This document shows, piece by piece, positions 1 through 9,497 of a stretch of 64,000 nt of DNA (positions within the stretch are counted from its first letter, which is position 1; each line of letters starts with the position of its first letter). The stretch comes from Pictodentalium vernedei (lineage: Eukaryota > Mollusca > Scaphopoda > Dentaliida > Dentaliidae): positions 833,853,337-833,917,336 of the forward strand of contig CM062297.1 of assembly GCA_031216915.1 (NCBI GenBank), written 5' to 3'. The notes beneath the pieces are model-generated. The model searched no databases. It was given only the letters and a program-made list of their open reading frames with translations, and was not told the origin of the DNA. The translations under genes were made by a program, and so were the position numbers.

Positions 1-1626
1 CTTGTTTGTTGAGAGTCCACTCCGACGGCAACAAGCGACCCTTTCGTGAAAGGGAGCCTGCTAGCACATTCAGACGACCCGGTATGTGACGGACCGAAAG
101 AAGAACGTGATGTTCTAACGCAAACAGAAGGATTCTTTCCGTTAGATTGAACAACGGAACTGTTTGACTGGCATCCGTCATAACGGTAAAACTCGGATCC
201 GGCAACTGCAGCGGAACTCCCTGAGTTAACCACTGAATGTTTGCCCAAGTCTGAATCTCTTGTTCCACTTGATCTGACAAGAGAACGTCTACATCGAGCA
301 AATGAATTTTCACACTCCAATTCTGAGTCAGGAAAATTTGAAGAGGACGTGTGCGTAGCCGCCCCATCGGAATGAGATCCGCGGCGGCTCCGCACAGACC
401 TATCAGTCTCATAAATTCTCTCGCCGTGACTTTGTCTGCGTGCAGACAATAGCGAGCGTAACAACTGACTAATTTCGCTCTGGTTAACGGCAGACGAACG
501 AGATTGTTGTGCGTCTCGAAGCTCATTCCCAGATGAGTGAATGACTTGGACGGCACCAGATCCGACTTCTCCTCGTTTACTATAAAACCGAGACGTCGGA
601 GCAATATAAGAAGATTCTGAACATCGTTCTGAAGCGTTAACTCGTTGCCGTACCTCTGAAAAATGTCGTCCAGGTAGGCCGACGTTACCGCAGACGAATG
701 AGCTCGGAAGTAGATCATTACCGAGTTCATTACCCGAGTGAAAGCCCAGGGTGCTAGATTCAATCCGAAGCACATGGCCCGGAACTGATACACCACTCCT
801 AGGACTGCGAAGCGTAGATACTTTCGGAATGTCGGATGTACCATGACGTGAAAGTACGCATCTTTGAGATCTATGCTCGTTGCATAATCGTTCACCCGAA
901 TACTCGTTCTGACCGATCGAATCGTCTCCATATAAAACTTCGGAGCGACGATCAGCTTGTTTATCCAGCTCAAATCTATGACTGGACGGAACGAGCCGTC
1001 TGGTTTCGGAACCAGAAACAGATGGCTGTAGAATCCCAGAGATTCCTGGTTTTCTACGACCTCTACCACGTTCTTCATTAAAAGAGACTGCACCTCTGAT
1101 AACAGAGCGTCTCTTTTCTGTGGATTTGACGGAAGATGAGTCCACTTTGGACTTCGAGTTAATGGAGGCTTTCGTTTGAAGGATATCTTTAGACCTTCCG
1201 AAGTCACTCCTCTCACCCAAGGGTCGTCCGTAATCGACGCCCACTCTTGTGAAAAACTCGACAACCTTCCGCCAACCGGAACGCAATAGAGGTTTAAGCC
1301 ATCACCTCCTGGACCTGCGAGGCCTGCGGTAGGAGAAACCACGTCTTCCACGACCCGCACCTCGCCTCGTCGACCTCGGGGCGTCCGACCGATTGTCCCG
1401 GCCTGAAGGACGTCCCGAACGAGAGTCGCTATCCTGACGGTCTCTCGAATAAGACCAAGAGGACGCACCGGAACCTCTATAGGAACCTCTCTTGGGCGCA
1501 TTAGACCCAGAAGTGCCTGTCTTATTCGTGTCTGCTGTATCCGACTTTTTAGGAGCCGATCTGAACAACAGAGAGTCATTAGCTTTCTTTTTAATTTTAT
1601 CATAAATAGCGGAAAGCTTGCCGTCA
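1..1626 (-). pseudogene. DIRS RT-RNase H ORF, copy 1, damaged RNase H
   Basis: Partial reverse transcriptase-RNase H reading frame overlapping the end of gag in the +1 frame. RT motifs correspond to those of copy 2, including the YLDD active site. At the codon where copy 2 has a stop (826-828 here), this copy has Arg (CGA), so the RT is uninterrupted. The RNase H part lacks 213 bp at the 162/163 junction: after MTDASQT it resumes at VPLFNLTE, removing the region with the second and third acidic residues. The final catalytic Asp (ADSLSR in copy 2) is Gly here (codon 56-58). No stop was seen up to the window edge. RNase H should be inactive. The left end is unknown. Confidence 0.8.
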
Positions 1627-3404
1627 AAGAGAAGTTCTCCTGAGACCGAAGCGACTCTAAGAGAGTTCTTCACCTTAGAATCCACTAGTGTGGATGTAGC
1701 TAGGGCTGCGTCACGTCTAACCAACTCCAGATTTGCCACTGAAAGGGCGGAGTTACACGTGGAATAAGCTACTGCCCTTGAAAGAAGTCTTAAAGAGGAT
1801 TGTATATCCTGAAACTCTTCCCCTTGAAGGCGCAGTGATAATGCCTTAGTAAGGTGATCTGCGTAAGATAAGGCATCTAAATTGGCTCTGTTAGACGCAA
1901 TAGCTGTTTCCAACACCGCGGTTGGAATAGAAGCTGACAACGGTAATGATAGCTCTAAGTCTTCCGCCTCGTCGTCCATACGCAGAGGAACTCTCGGTAT
2001 ACCCTGTCCTGCCGTATCGAATTTATTCCTTGCATTAATGAAAGGCAGGTTAAGTGTATTAGCGGACAAGAAACCTGCTTTCCCCGTCCTGGAAGCAAGT
2101 TTAAATATAGCGTCGTTCAATAATTCAAATGTTCTTGCAACATTATTGGACTGCGACGGAAACTCGGGAGCGATGTCCCTGAACCGCTCAAAAAATTCAG
2201 AGTCCAATGACGCTATAATTCTCTTGTCCGGAAGCGCAGCAGTCTGGCCCGACGGAACAACTTGAGGGAGAAAGTGCCGGATGAAGTCCACGGCAGCTTT
2301 ATGTTGTTCCGAAAGGGATAGCTCCAATTCATCCGTATCCCTTTCACCATCCGGTCGGACCTCCCGATGTTCCCGGTCGTCCGCCCCCGATGCTTCGGCG
2401 GAGCGTACCGACCCAGCGCCGTCGGATAATTCTCGATCCGACACCGTTTCTGTCGGCTGCTGGGATGCTGCGATAAGCTGTGCTATCTGCACAAGAATGT
2501 CCGACGTCGAGACCTGCGGAGGCGCAGTCTTTCGCTGCTTCGCCGAGGGCAGCTCCGCATCAGATGGCTCCCGCATACTTTTCCTATGCGAACGTCCGGA
2601 GTCCATCGGTCTCGAATCCCTGGCTGCCGGATGGTGTGACCTGGTCACCGAAAAATCCTTCATCGGCGAAGCTGGTAAAATATCGGCGGTCACGCAGCCA
2701 AGGTGCGGTCGTGTGTGCTGACGAGTAGAGGAAGCCTTAACAGTCTCTGCGGACTGCTTATACAACGGAGCGTCCCGAGCGACGGACGTATGCTCCGCTA
2801 AAGACACATTTTGTACCACAACATCTGGACCCAGATGTTGTTGTACGAGAGAGGGACCTCTCTCGCTCGCGGCCCGGCTGGACCTGGACGAGCTAGGAAC
2901 CGGACTAAAAGGCTTCCTCCGTTCTCGTTTACTATCCGCCGTCACTGGGTGTGCATCTATTATGTTTATAGCGCTCGCATCACCCAAAATTTCCTCTTGG
3001 ACCGCATCGGACGAACCCGGCTGCCGAACCATTCGGTGAATGGACGCTACACCGGGCGAGCTAGCGGACGACATTTGTCTAATCTCCATGAGCACTTTTG
3101 CCGCTAGCTCTGAATTCATTTGTGACGACGGACGCACACTTGAAGAAGATAACATGGAAACATCACCCTGTTCTGGTTCCTCTGAAATAGAAACTGAGAG
3201 AGTAGAGTGACCTTGTGGAGAAAGAGCCGGCATCGGTCTTTCTCCAGAAACAACATATCGTGACACACGTTTCCAATGTTTCTCATCCCAATGTTCACAT
3301 ATAGGACAGGGATTAATGCGAGAACACTGACTACAATTAATACAATGATCATGAAAGTCAGAGGAAGATTTCTTCCTATTACAATTTGAACAATGTCCCT
3401 TCAT
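1302..3404 (-). CDS. DIRS Gag-like protein, copy 1
   Basis: ORF of about 700 residues, intact. I place the start at the ATG ending at 3404, which precedes a Cys/His cluster; the open frame extends further upstream but without recognisable sequence. Residues 5-36 hold CxxC, HxHC, CxxC and a second CxxC, arranged like paired zinc ribbons. The middle is Ser/Pro/Glu-rich and probably disordered. A conserved helical block follows, and the C-terminus is Arg/Gly/Ser-rich, suited to nucleic-acid binding. By position it is the structural (Gag-like) protein of a DIRS element; there is no direct evidence of particle formation. The downstream RT frame overlaps its 3' end. Confidence 0.8.
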   Translation of the reverse strand: MKGHCSNCNRKKSSSDFHDHCINCSQCSRINPCPICEHWDEKHWKRVSRYVVSGERPMPALSPQGHSTLSVSISEEPEQGDVSMLSSSSVRPSSQMNSELAAKVLMEIRQMSSASSPGVASIHRMVRQPGSSDAVQEEILGDASAINIIDAHPVTADSKRERRKPFSPVPSSSRSSRAASERGPSLVQQHLGPDVVVQNVSLAEHTSVARDAPLYKQSAETVKASSTRQHTRPHLGCVTADILPASPMKDFSVTRSHHPAARDSRPMDSGRSHRKSMREPSDAELPSAKQRKTAPPQVSTSDILVQIAQLIAASQQPTETVSDRELSDGAGSVRSAEASGADDREHREVRPDGERDTDELELSLSEQHKAAVDFIRHFLPQVVPSGQTAALPDKRIIASLDSEFFERFRDIAPEFPSQSNNVARTFELLNDAIFKLASRTGKAGFLSANTLNLPFINARNKFDTAGQGIPRVPLRMDDEAEDLELSLPLSASIPTAVLETAIASNRANLDALSYADHLTKALSLRLQGEEFQDIQSSLRLLSRAVAYSTCNSALSVANLELVRRDAALATSTLVDSKVKNSLRVASVSGELLFDGKLSAIYDKIKKKANDSLLFRSAPKKSDTADTNKTGTSGSNAPKRGSYRGSGASSWSYSRDRQDSDSRSGRPSGRDNRSDAPRSTRRGAGRGRRGFSYRRPRRSRR

Positions 3405-4289
3405 TGTGAAAGAACAACAATAAGTCCTAGTTACTCGCAAAAACCCCTGACACAAAGATACATAATAACATGATCCATTAATAAATGAAAAAACAATTGC
3501 AAAACAAGATAATTTTGAAAAAATATTTTTTCAGAAAAGCCCAAGTTGCTGAAAAGTAACGTTGAGCCCCGATGGATCCGATGGCAAAGTGTGGTCAAAA
3601 ATTTTAAATTTATATAAAATAATTAATGAGACACTTTCGGATAATATAAATGTATCTTATAATGAGATAAACTACCACAAAGGCAAACAGCCCCCCTCAA
3701 AAAAGGCTGTTGCCAATGAAAACAAACAGTGTAAACACACTAGAAAACATGACTCCAGGCACTGAAAAAACTGGCCCGGAATCAGTCATCAATTACACTC
3801 TATCTGATGCAAAACAGAGACTCCCAGGGGAGAATCTGTAGAACATCAGATGGAAGATGCAGAACACAAACGTTATACACCCATGGGTGAAAACGTAACT
3901 ATGGGGAAAATAACAGAAAACATTCTGTAACCAAGCAACTCTCCCAGGAAATTTTAGAAATGAAACTTCTCAAAAATATGCCAAAAGCATGGGAGAATTG
4001 CCAGGGGGGACTTTAGAAGGCTAGGGGAGAGGAAACACTGAATAAGCAGTGCAACAATTAGCAAGAATGACAACAAGAGGCCCATGCCTCGAAAATAGGC
4101 AACTTAACATAATTTCATCAAAAAATTTTAAGTACAGCCCTGATTATTTTTTGCCACTTCTTTTTCCTCTCCTCCTTCTATCCTCCTTAGAATCACATTT
4201 TCTCCAAAAATTACGTGTCTGGCATCCTTTAAACTGAGATTTACAAGCACAAAGATCAGTGAGATGTTGACTGATGAAGGGCCAAACAG

Positions 4290-4491
4290 AGAATGATAAT
4301 TGGCGCCAATTTCGGGATGACTGCGTCACTGCGCATGCGCAGTAGAGGCGTACTATGGAGGTCCTTTAGGACATGATTTCTTTTTGTTTTGGATGCAAAT
4401 TTTGGGGATTGGGGGGCAAAATTTGTGTTTGGCCCTGGTTTTGTTGGAGTTAGCACCAGCTAAGTCTGGGTCATTGGTACAGTATAAAAAT
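4290..4491 (+). repeat. DIRS right terminal inverted repeat, copy 1
   Basis: Matches the right ITR of copy 2 almost exactly and is inverted relative to copy 2's left ITR. It contains ATTGGCGCCAAT (4299-4310) and TGCGCATGCGCA (4330-4341), both self-complementary. In DIRS elements this ITR precedes the gag gene and is expected to carry the promoter. Confidence 0.85.
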
Positions 4492-5078
4492 ACAGTTATT
4501 TAGTCATATATATCACAATGCCTACGATTCTAGTTGTTTAATATAGTTTAAGGCTACTTCCGAATCTATGGCTACAGTGCGGCCACCACAGAGCCCACTG
4601 TAGAGGACTTGCAGCTAGTGGCAGAACCAAGATCCCAAAATCAGGGGGCCCAATTACAATTTGGGAGTTTGGTGAGGGTGGCATTTCCCAGATCAATTTG
4701 ACACAGGCAAATCCCGAAGGCCTGGGCTGGGGAGGGTATGGGAGGGATAGTCCAAACCTGGAACAAAAAGTGGTAATATCTGAGGTTGTACCACACAAAC
4801 AAAAATATATTATAGCCTTTGGGGCCAAGTTTGGACTAGAGGGTCAATTTCTCGGTCTGTTTTCCTACCCACAATACTGTAAAACTTCACATATCAAAAC
4901 AGAAACAAGAAAACATTGCATCTCAGATGTTACTTTTGTTTATTTTTCTTTACTTCGTATTTTATTTATGAAATCTTAATCCAGAGCTGTAAATGAGTAA
5001 CAACCAGATCACGATCTGATCAAGGAGACTGCTTTTGCAATTACTACACTGGACAAGGTTCCCATACAAAGTTTACAC
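4492..5078. other. Intron segment, no recognised feature
   Basis: Unique-looking intron sequence between DIRS copy 1 and a foldback repeat. Short open frames on both strands show no family resemblance and no splice-bounded conserved block. No exon signal was seen. Confidence 0.5.
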
Positions 5079-5260
5079 TTAAAGGCCCATTTCCAACTTT
5101 TACGTCCTCAGAACAGGTACCCTTAACTTGCAATCATGAGGTGATCCTGCTGAAAATAGACACATTATCTTTGCAGTGGTTGTGGTTTCTAGTCAAGTCT
5201 TGGCCGCCTAATGGGCAGCCAAGACTTGACTAGAAGTTACTGCTTAGCTATGGGCAATGT
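5079..5260. repeat. Foldback repeat family, member 1
   Basis: Related to 17009-17222 and 61143-61333: all share an opening like GGCCCATTTCCAACTTT, a CAGGTRCCC-like segment, and a palindrome built on CAGCCAAGACTTG. Here the palindrome (5187-5235) has perfect 17-bp arms. No target duplication was identified, so the ends are approximate. Confidence 0.6.
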
Positions 5261-5589
5261 GCAGGTGTTGGTATTCAAGAAATTTGTTTCTATGAATTTT
5301 CCATAACAAATATGTACTTTTTATACACATACTACTACTCTTGATCATTTTTTGGGAGAAAATATCAGTTAAAACGAGTTTTCAAGAAATCATCAACAAA
5401 TTTTTAATCCATTTGTTTTCCCAACATTGAAATAATTCTTTTTATCAACTAAAAAACTAAAGGCTCAAGTAATCCTGAGATCACGTGGTCCAAACGAAGA
5501 CATAAAGTGATTGTCTTTTCAATAAAGTTAATATACAGTATAGATGCTGTGGACTTGTCACTTTCCACAGGTGGGCCATATTTCCAGAC

Positions 5590-5988
5590 TGGGGGCACGG
5601 TGGTGTCGTGGTAACCGGTTCTCATCAGATCACCGAAGTTAAGCGACGTCGAGTACGGTTAGTAGTTGGATGGGTGACCATTTCAGTGACTGATTCGCGC
5701 TCCCATGTTGTGTCCTTGGGCAAGGCACTTAACCACGATTGCCTACATGGGGGCATGATGACGCTGTGTACTAAGGCATACTGCACGTCGAAGGTGCGCA
5801 TGTCTTCAACCAATCTAACCCTGCCTGTGCCGTGGTGCAGAGTTCAGAGTTATGATGCTGGGGAGCAGGCAGCTGCTTGTTGTTGCTCGGTGGTTCTTTC
5901 TGGCTTCCTCCACCCGTAAAACTGTCACCGACATGATATGACCCTGGCTGTTAATGTGTCGTTAAACCCTAATAAAAAAAATAAATAA
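5590..5988 (+). mobile_element. SINE with 5S rRNA-derived head
   Basis: Short interspersed element flanked by an 11/12-matching target duplication (5578-5589 and 5989-6000). The head contains about 67 bp closely resembling the 5S rRNA internal promoter region (5613-5679), including box A-like AAGTTAAGCGACGTC and box C-like TTGGATGGGTGACC. The body starts with TGTGTCCTTGGGCAAGGCAC, and the tail ends in GTTAAACCCTAATAAA plus an A-rich run. The first ~20 bases (GGGGGCACGGTGG) instead resemble the start of the tRNA-headed SINE at 29553-30141, whose body is homologous. This suggests a 5S segment recombined into a tRNA-type SINE. It is not a functional 5S gene. Confidence 0.85.
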
Positions 5989-6149
5989 ATATTTCTAGAC
6001 ACAAGGATATTAGATTTCAAACACTAATTATGGGAATAATCATCAAAAGTTTAATTAATGAAGCGCTAGGAACACAACCTGGTGCTTCATTAACTAAAAT
6101 TTTGCTGATGGTGATTTTTATTACCTGGTAAACGCATGCGTGGACATTA

Positions 6150-6360
6150 CTGCCCACATGTGGATTATGACCCGTCCACGGTGGATGTACTGTACTGAGG
6201 CCAATTTGGTCTATTAACAAGAGGAATTTGGTTTTTATCAAGGTAATTTCTTGACATATCACAAGATTTTATTCAACATATATGCAATTAGCTGGTCAAA
6301 TCTGAACTGAAGGTATGGTAAATAGTTTTGTGTTTGGATATTATATTCAATTAAAAAAAT
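6150..6360. repeat. Fragment related to the Tigger-like MITE at 27244
   Basis: Shares a diverged stretch with 27430-27640, including GAGGCCAA, a TTGACATATCACAA/TCGACATATTACAA block, and CTGAAGGTATGGTAAATRG followed by TTTTGTGTTTG. No terminal repeats or duplication are visible here, so it is a degraded copy. Confidence 0.55.
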
Positions 6361-6497
6361 TAACTGTAAATGATGGAATAAAAGATACAACGATCTTCTC
6401 TATTTGAACTACTTCTTGTATATGCTTCAATTTTACAGTATCTTTGTCAAACATTAAGTGTTAATATTCAGTTAAAAGGCTGTATTTTTCATTTCGA

Positions 6498-6559
6498 ATA
6501 TCTCATTTCAACTTACCATGTATGCCTTATCAGGCATACATGGTAAGTTGAAATGATAT
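6498..6559. repeat. Near-perfect palindrome
   Basis: Arms of about 28-30 bp centred on 6528-6531, one arm reading ACTTACCATGTATGCCT and the other its complement, with a 4-bp spacer. It could form a hairpin in DNA or in the intronic transcript. No flanking duplication was seen. Confidence 0.8.
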
Positions 6560-6891
6560 TCAATAATAATGATAATCTTTTGCAAGTGTATAGATTAACT
6601 ACTGGCAAAGATTATCCTGATAAATGATAATCTTTGATAGTGGTTTAAGAGAAAAATTATTGTTTGAAGTTCAACCAATAAACCACATAGTTGAAAACAG
6701 CCCACTCTCGACCTTATGCTGTCATCTCTATTTTCTCATGCTGTATTAGTGCTGTATCAACCAACCTCTAGGTACCCACCCTTCTCAACTACCATGACAA
6801 CATTTGGAGGTAAAGGCTTTGTGCGATCAGAAAAAGTAACAGCTGAAACTAACAGTAACTCACTAACAGTAAACCTGTGAGTTATACTTAC

Positions 6892-7024
6892 GGTATTAAA
6901 TAGTCTTAATTCTAATGGAAAAACAACTCTGTAGGAAAGTTTTGTATATCTATTTACATGTTCCATATATTTAAACCTTTTCAAGTGTAAAGCTAATATC
7001 TGTGGTAATTTTTTAACTCGCATT
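6892..7024 (-). CDS. USP46: USP12/USP46-type deubiquitinase, exon after the zinc fingers
   Basis: Exon of 133 bases encoding [20 protein letters not shown], then [20 protein letters not shown]. The LALHLKRF block is the conserved USP strand preceding the catalytic His box. The acceptor (ATCTTTCAG right of 7024) supplies the last base of the Arg codon from the preceding exon, and the donor GTAAGT lies left of 6892 in phase 0. The His-box exon(s) (GHYI-type motif) are not visible between 1 and 6891, so the gene continues left of the window, beyond DIRS copy 1. Confidence 0.95.
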
Positions 7025-8501
7025 CTGAAAGATAAAAAAAAAATTAATGGTTTATGGTTTTTCTGTTACAAACAAATAAGACAAAATGCACACAACAATA
7101 GTTTTGCAACATCTTCAAGAATTATGCTAGAGTATGCCAATGAACAATGTATTATGAGAAAACTGACAATTTTAAATAAAAGTTTGAATGACTGAAATTC
7201 ATTAAAAGTGAACACTTTACAGCATATGAAAGTGAACACTTTACAGCATATGTTCTGTTGATGGCAAAATGCTCACCTAAAAATGCTTAAAGTATTGTGA
7301 TCACATAACCAGACAGAAAATTCTGATCAGATCGCAACTGCGTAGTGACTCAGTTAAAATTATTTTTCCTCTTTTCTCTGCTCTACACTTCTGAAGCTCA
7401 ATTGTCAGAAAAGAAATGCATTGATTCTGAGATACTATTTCCATTTGTTTTTCTCGATTCGGACTTGATTATGCACTATTTTTTTATGACACGTCCACCC
7501 ATGATGTGCAAGTGTTTTGCAATCGGATTGCGATCGGATCAAGAAAAATACCACTTTTGTGATCGAAGTACTGTACAGTGACTAGTATGGGTGGGTCACT
7601 TTTCCTACAGATTATAGGGAAAAGTCCAAGAAAAACAGGTAGAAGTGAGCCAGAAGGAAAGGCAAAATGAGCTTCTACACGATAGTTTTATATATTTTTC
7701 TCACATGTAAATAACTCACTAAAGCTGAGAAAATACATTTTTTTTTTATGTAATTAATATAAAAAGAAAACTTGTCATTCAAAGAGAAATATTCAAGATT
7801 TATTTACCTCCTAGTAACCCATTCACTATTTTCGGGGGCAAGTATATTCGGAAACAAACAGAGTGCATCAATATAATGTCACCACAATACAGTCATTTTT
7901 GATAGCTCACTTCACACCTCTCATGAGAATTTAAGTAATGTTTTACCACCACATTTCGCACAAAATCACCTGATTTTTAGGTGGTCCGAATTTTCACAAG
8001 GTGATTTCAGTCACTTTTTATGGAATGCAGAGCGAATTTGGCCAATCCAAGGCAACTTCTTAATCCAAGTCACCTGACCGGGTGGTCTCTGGTACTGTAA
8101 TTATGCTCAGAATCACAAATGCCTTCAGTCTAGTATACATGACTATAATGTATAGGAGTATAGCAAACAGAGAATCTACAGTAAATCTCTAGTTTAAGGT
8201 GAAATTTAAGAAAGGAGTGCAGTGAACTAGGCAGTCCAGACCTAGTTTACTGGATGAATTTCATAAATTTCTGGGGTTAAGTTGAAAAAAACACCTAATA
8301 AAAGATGCCTAAAGGATGGCAGGGGCGGAATTCTGAAATATTTTGTGAGAATCAAAATAGCATGATGCCTATTCTACAGTTCAGAAATGAATTTGCAAGA
8401 ATCATTATGAGAATCAGATTCTCTGATACTCACAAAATTCTACCCCTGGATGGAGAAACAAACAATATTCCCTACAACTCCTTCAATTAGATGACAAGAA
8501 A
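7025..8501. other. USP intron segment left of DIRS copy 2
   Basis: AT-rich intron with a small tandem duplication at about 7204-7251 (AAGTGAACACTTTACAGCAT twice). No protein-coding signal, splice-bounded exon or recognisable element was found. The junction with DIRS copy 2 is at 8501/8502. Confidence 0.5.
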
Positions 8502-8729
8502 GTTAAAAAATTTATAGTAATTTATATATTTTTTATACTTACCAATGACCCAGACTTAGCTGGTGCTAACTCCAACAAAACCAGGGCCAAACACAAATTT
8601 TGCCCCCCAATCCCCAAAATTTGCATCCAAAACAAAAAGAAATCATGTCCTAAAGGACCTCCATAGTACGCCTCTACTGCGCATGCGCAGTGACGCAGTC
8701 GTCCCGAAATTGGCGCCAATTATCATTCT
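8502..8729 (+). repeat. DIRS left terminal inverted repeat, copy 2
   Basis: The inner 189 bp (8541-8729) is the reverse complement of 15434-15622 with very few mismatches. The outer 39 bp is unique to the left end and AT-rich. It contains TGCGCATGCGCA (8678-8689) and ATTGGCGCCAAT (8709-8720). Confidence 0.9.
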
Positions 8730-8803
8730 TACTGGCAGTGCCTGGTCAGCGCTATGTACTCAGCGGGGAGGCAAGAGTTCCCAACTCAGGGAGGGCCATC
8801 CCC

Positions 8804-8891
8804 GTCTGGGTCATTGGTAAGTATAAAAAATATATAAATTACTATAAATTTTTTAACATTTTTATACTGTACCAATGACCCAGACTTAGCT
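8804..8891. repeat. DIRS internal complementary region (ICR)
   Basis: 8804-8857 is the reverse complement of the left end (from 8502); 8858-8891 is the reverse complement of the right end (to 15635). The two halves meet at AAC|ATTTTT, recording the head-to-tail joint of a circular intermediate. Known DIRS elements use such an ICR as the template that restores both termini. It lies downstream of the recombinase gene, the usual place. Confidence 0.9.
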
Positions 8892-8940
8892 GAATAGTAA
8901 ACAGGCTGGAGGGCCTAGGACATAGAGGAAAATCCAATAA

Positions 8941-9055
8941 GCTCAATTATAAATAAAGAGGTAACCCCTTAAGGAGAAAAGGAGTATTAGGCTTTACATG
9001 TATCTTTCTTATTTAATATTAAATTAGAAAGATACACTACCCTTAATAATTGAGC
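8941..9055 (-). promoter_or_regulatory. Conserved stem-loop downstream of the recombinase gene
   Basis: An inner hairpin (9000-9035; arms GTATCTTTCT and AGAAAGATAC) is enclosed by an outer pairing of GCTCAATTA with TAATTGAGC. DIRS copy 3 has the same arrangement (61783-61900) despite heavy decay elsewhere. It could be a 3' RNA structure for termination, processing or priming; the function is inference. Confidence 0.5.
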
Positions 9056-9383
9056 ACAATAACATTCATGTTCTCTATTAACATCCAGTATAACCCTTAT
9101 ACTAATTATTTTTAAAGCAAGCCAATAAATAAAGTAGTCCAGAGAATTGAGACTCTTTATAATCATTTAAAAGTGTCCGAGTATTGTATATTAAAGCCCG
9201 TTTGACACTTGACATATACAAATGCTTCACACCGAGCTACACTTTAAAAATAAGACATGAATGAAATTAAACATTAATATTACACTTTAAAACCATCCCG
9301 GAAGCGACTCAGAAATACTGTCTTGGAGGAGGCATTCCCTTGCTTTTCACTATAAAGCAGGTGACCTAAGGGAACACCCGCCA

Positions 9384-9400
9384 CCCCCCCCCCCCCCCCC
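9384..9400. repeat. Poly-C tract in the DIRS 3' region
   Basis: A run of 17 C (poly-G in the transcript) shortly downstream of the recombinase stop. Copy 3 has a 20-C run at the matching place (62210-62229), so it is an old part of the element. Run length may be unreliable in assembly. Confidence 0.7.
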
Positions 9401-9497
9401 TTCCCCTTGCCCTGGGTCAAATAGCCCAGAGCGAAGAGGGCAGCCGAACGAAGTCACTGCCGGAACAGAAAGCCTGCATAACTATAGTTGCAACTGT

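Larger units (their letters stand above)
1..4491 (-). mobile_element. DIRS1-like retrotransposon, copy 1 (cut by window edge)
   Basis: Tyrosine-recombinase retrotransposon, read on the minus strand, nearly identical to copy 2 (offset 11142 from position 163 onward). The window starts inside its RNase H region, so the recombinase gene and left end lie outside. From right to left it has the terminal inverted repeat, a leader of roughly 0.9 kb, the Gag-like ORF and the RT-RNase H frame. A 213-bp internal deletion affects RNase H. The right boundary is set by comparison with copy 2: both share ...AGTATAAAAAT and then diverge. It sits in an intron of the USP gene in sense orientation. Confidence 0.9.

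Noticed and set aside
5613..5679. A 5S rRNA gene
   Set aside because: Only the internal promoter part is present, it is mutated, and it forms the head of a SINE with target duplications.
1..6891. The USP His-box exon inside the window
   Set aside because: No GHYI-type coding block with splice sites was found on the minus strand left of 6892.
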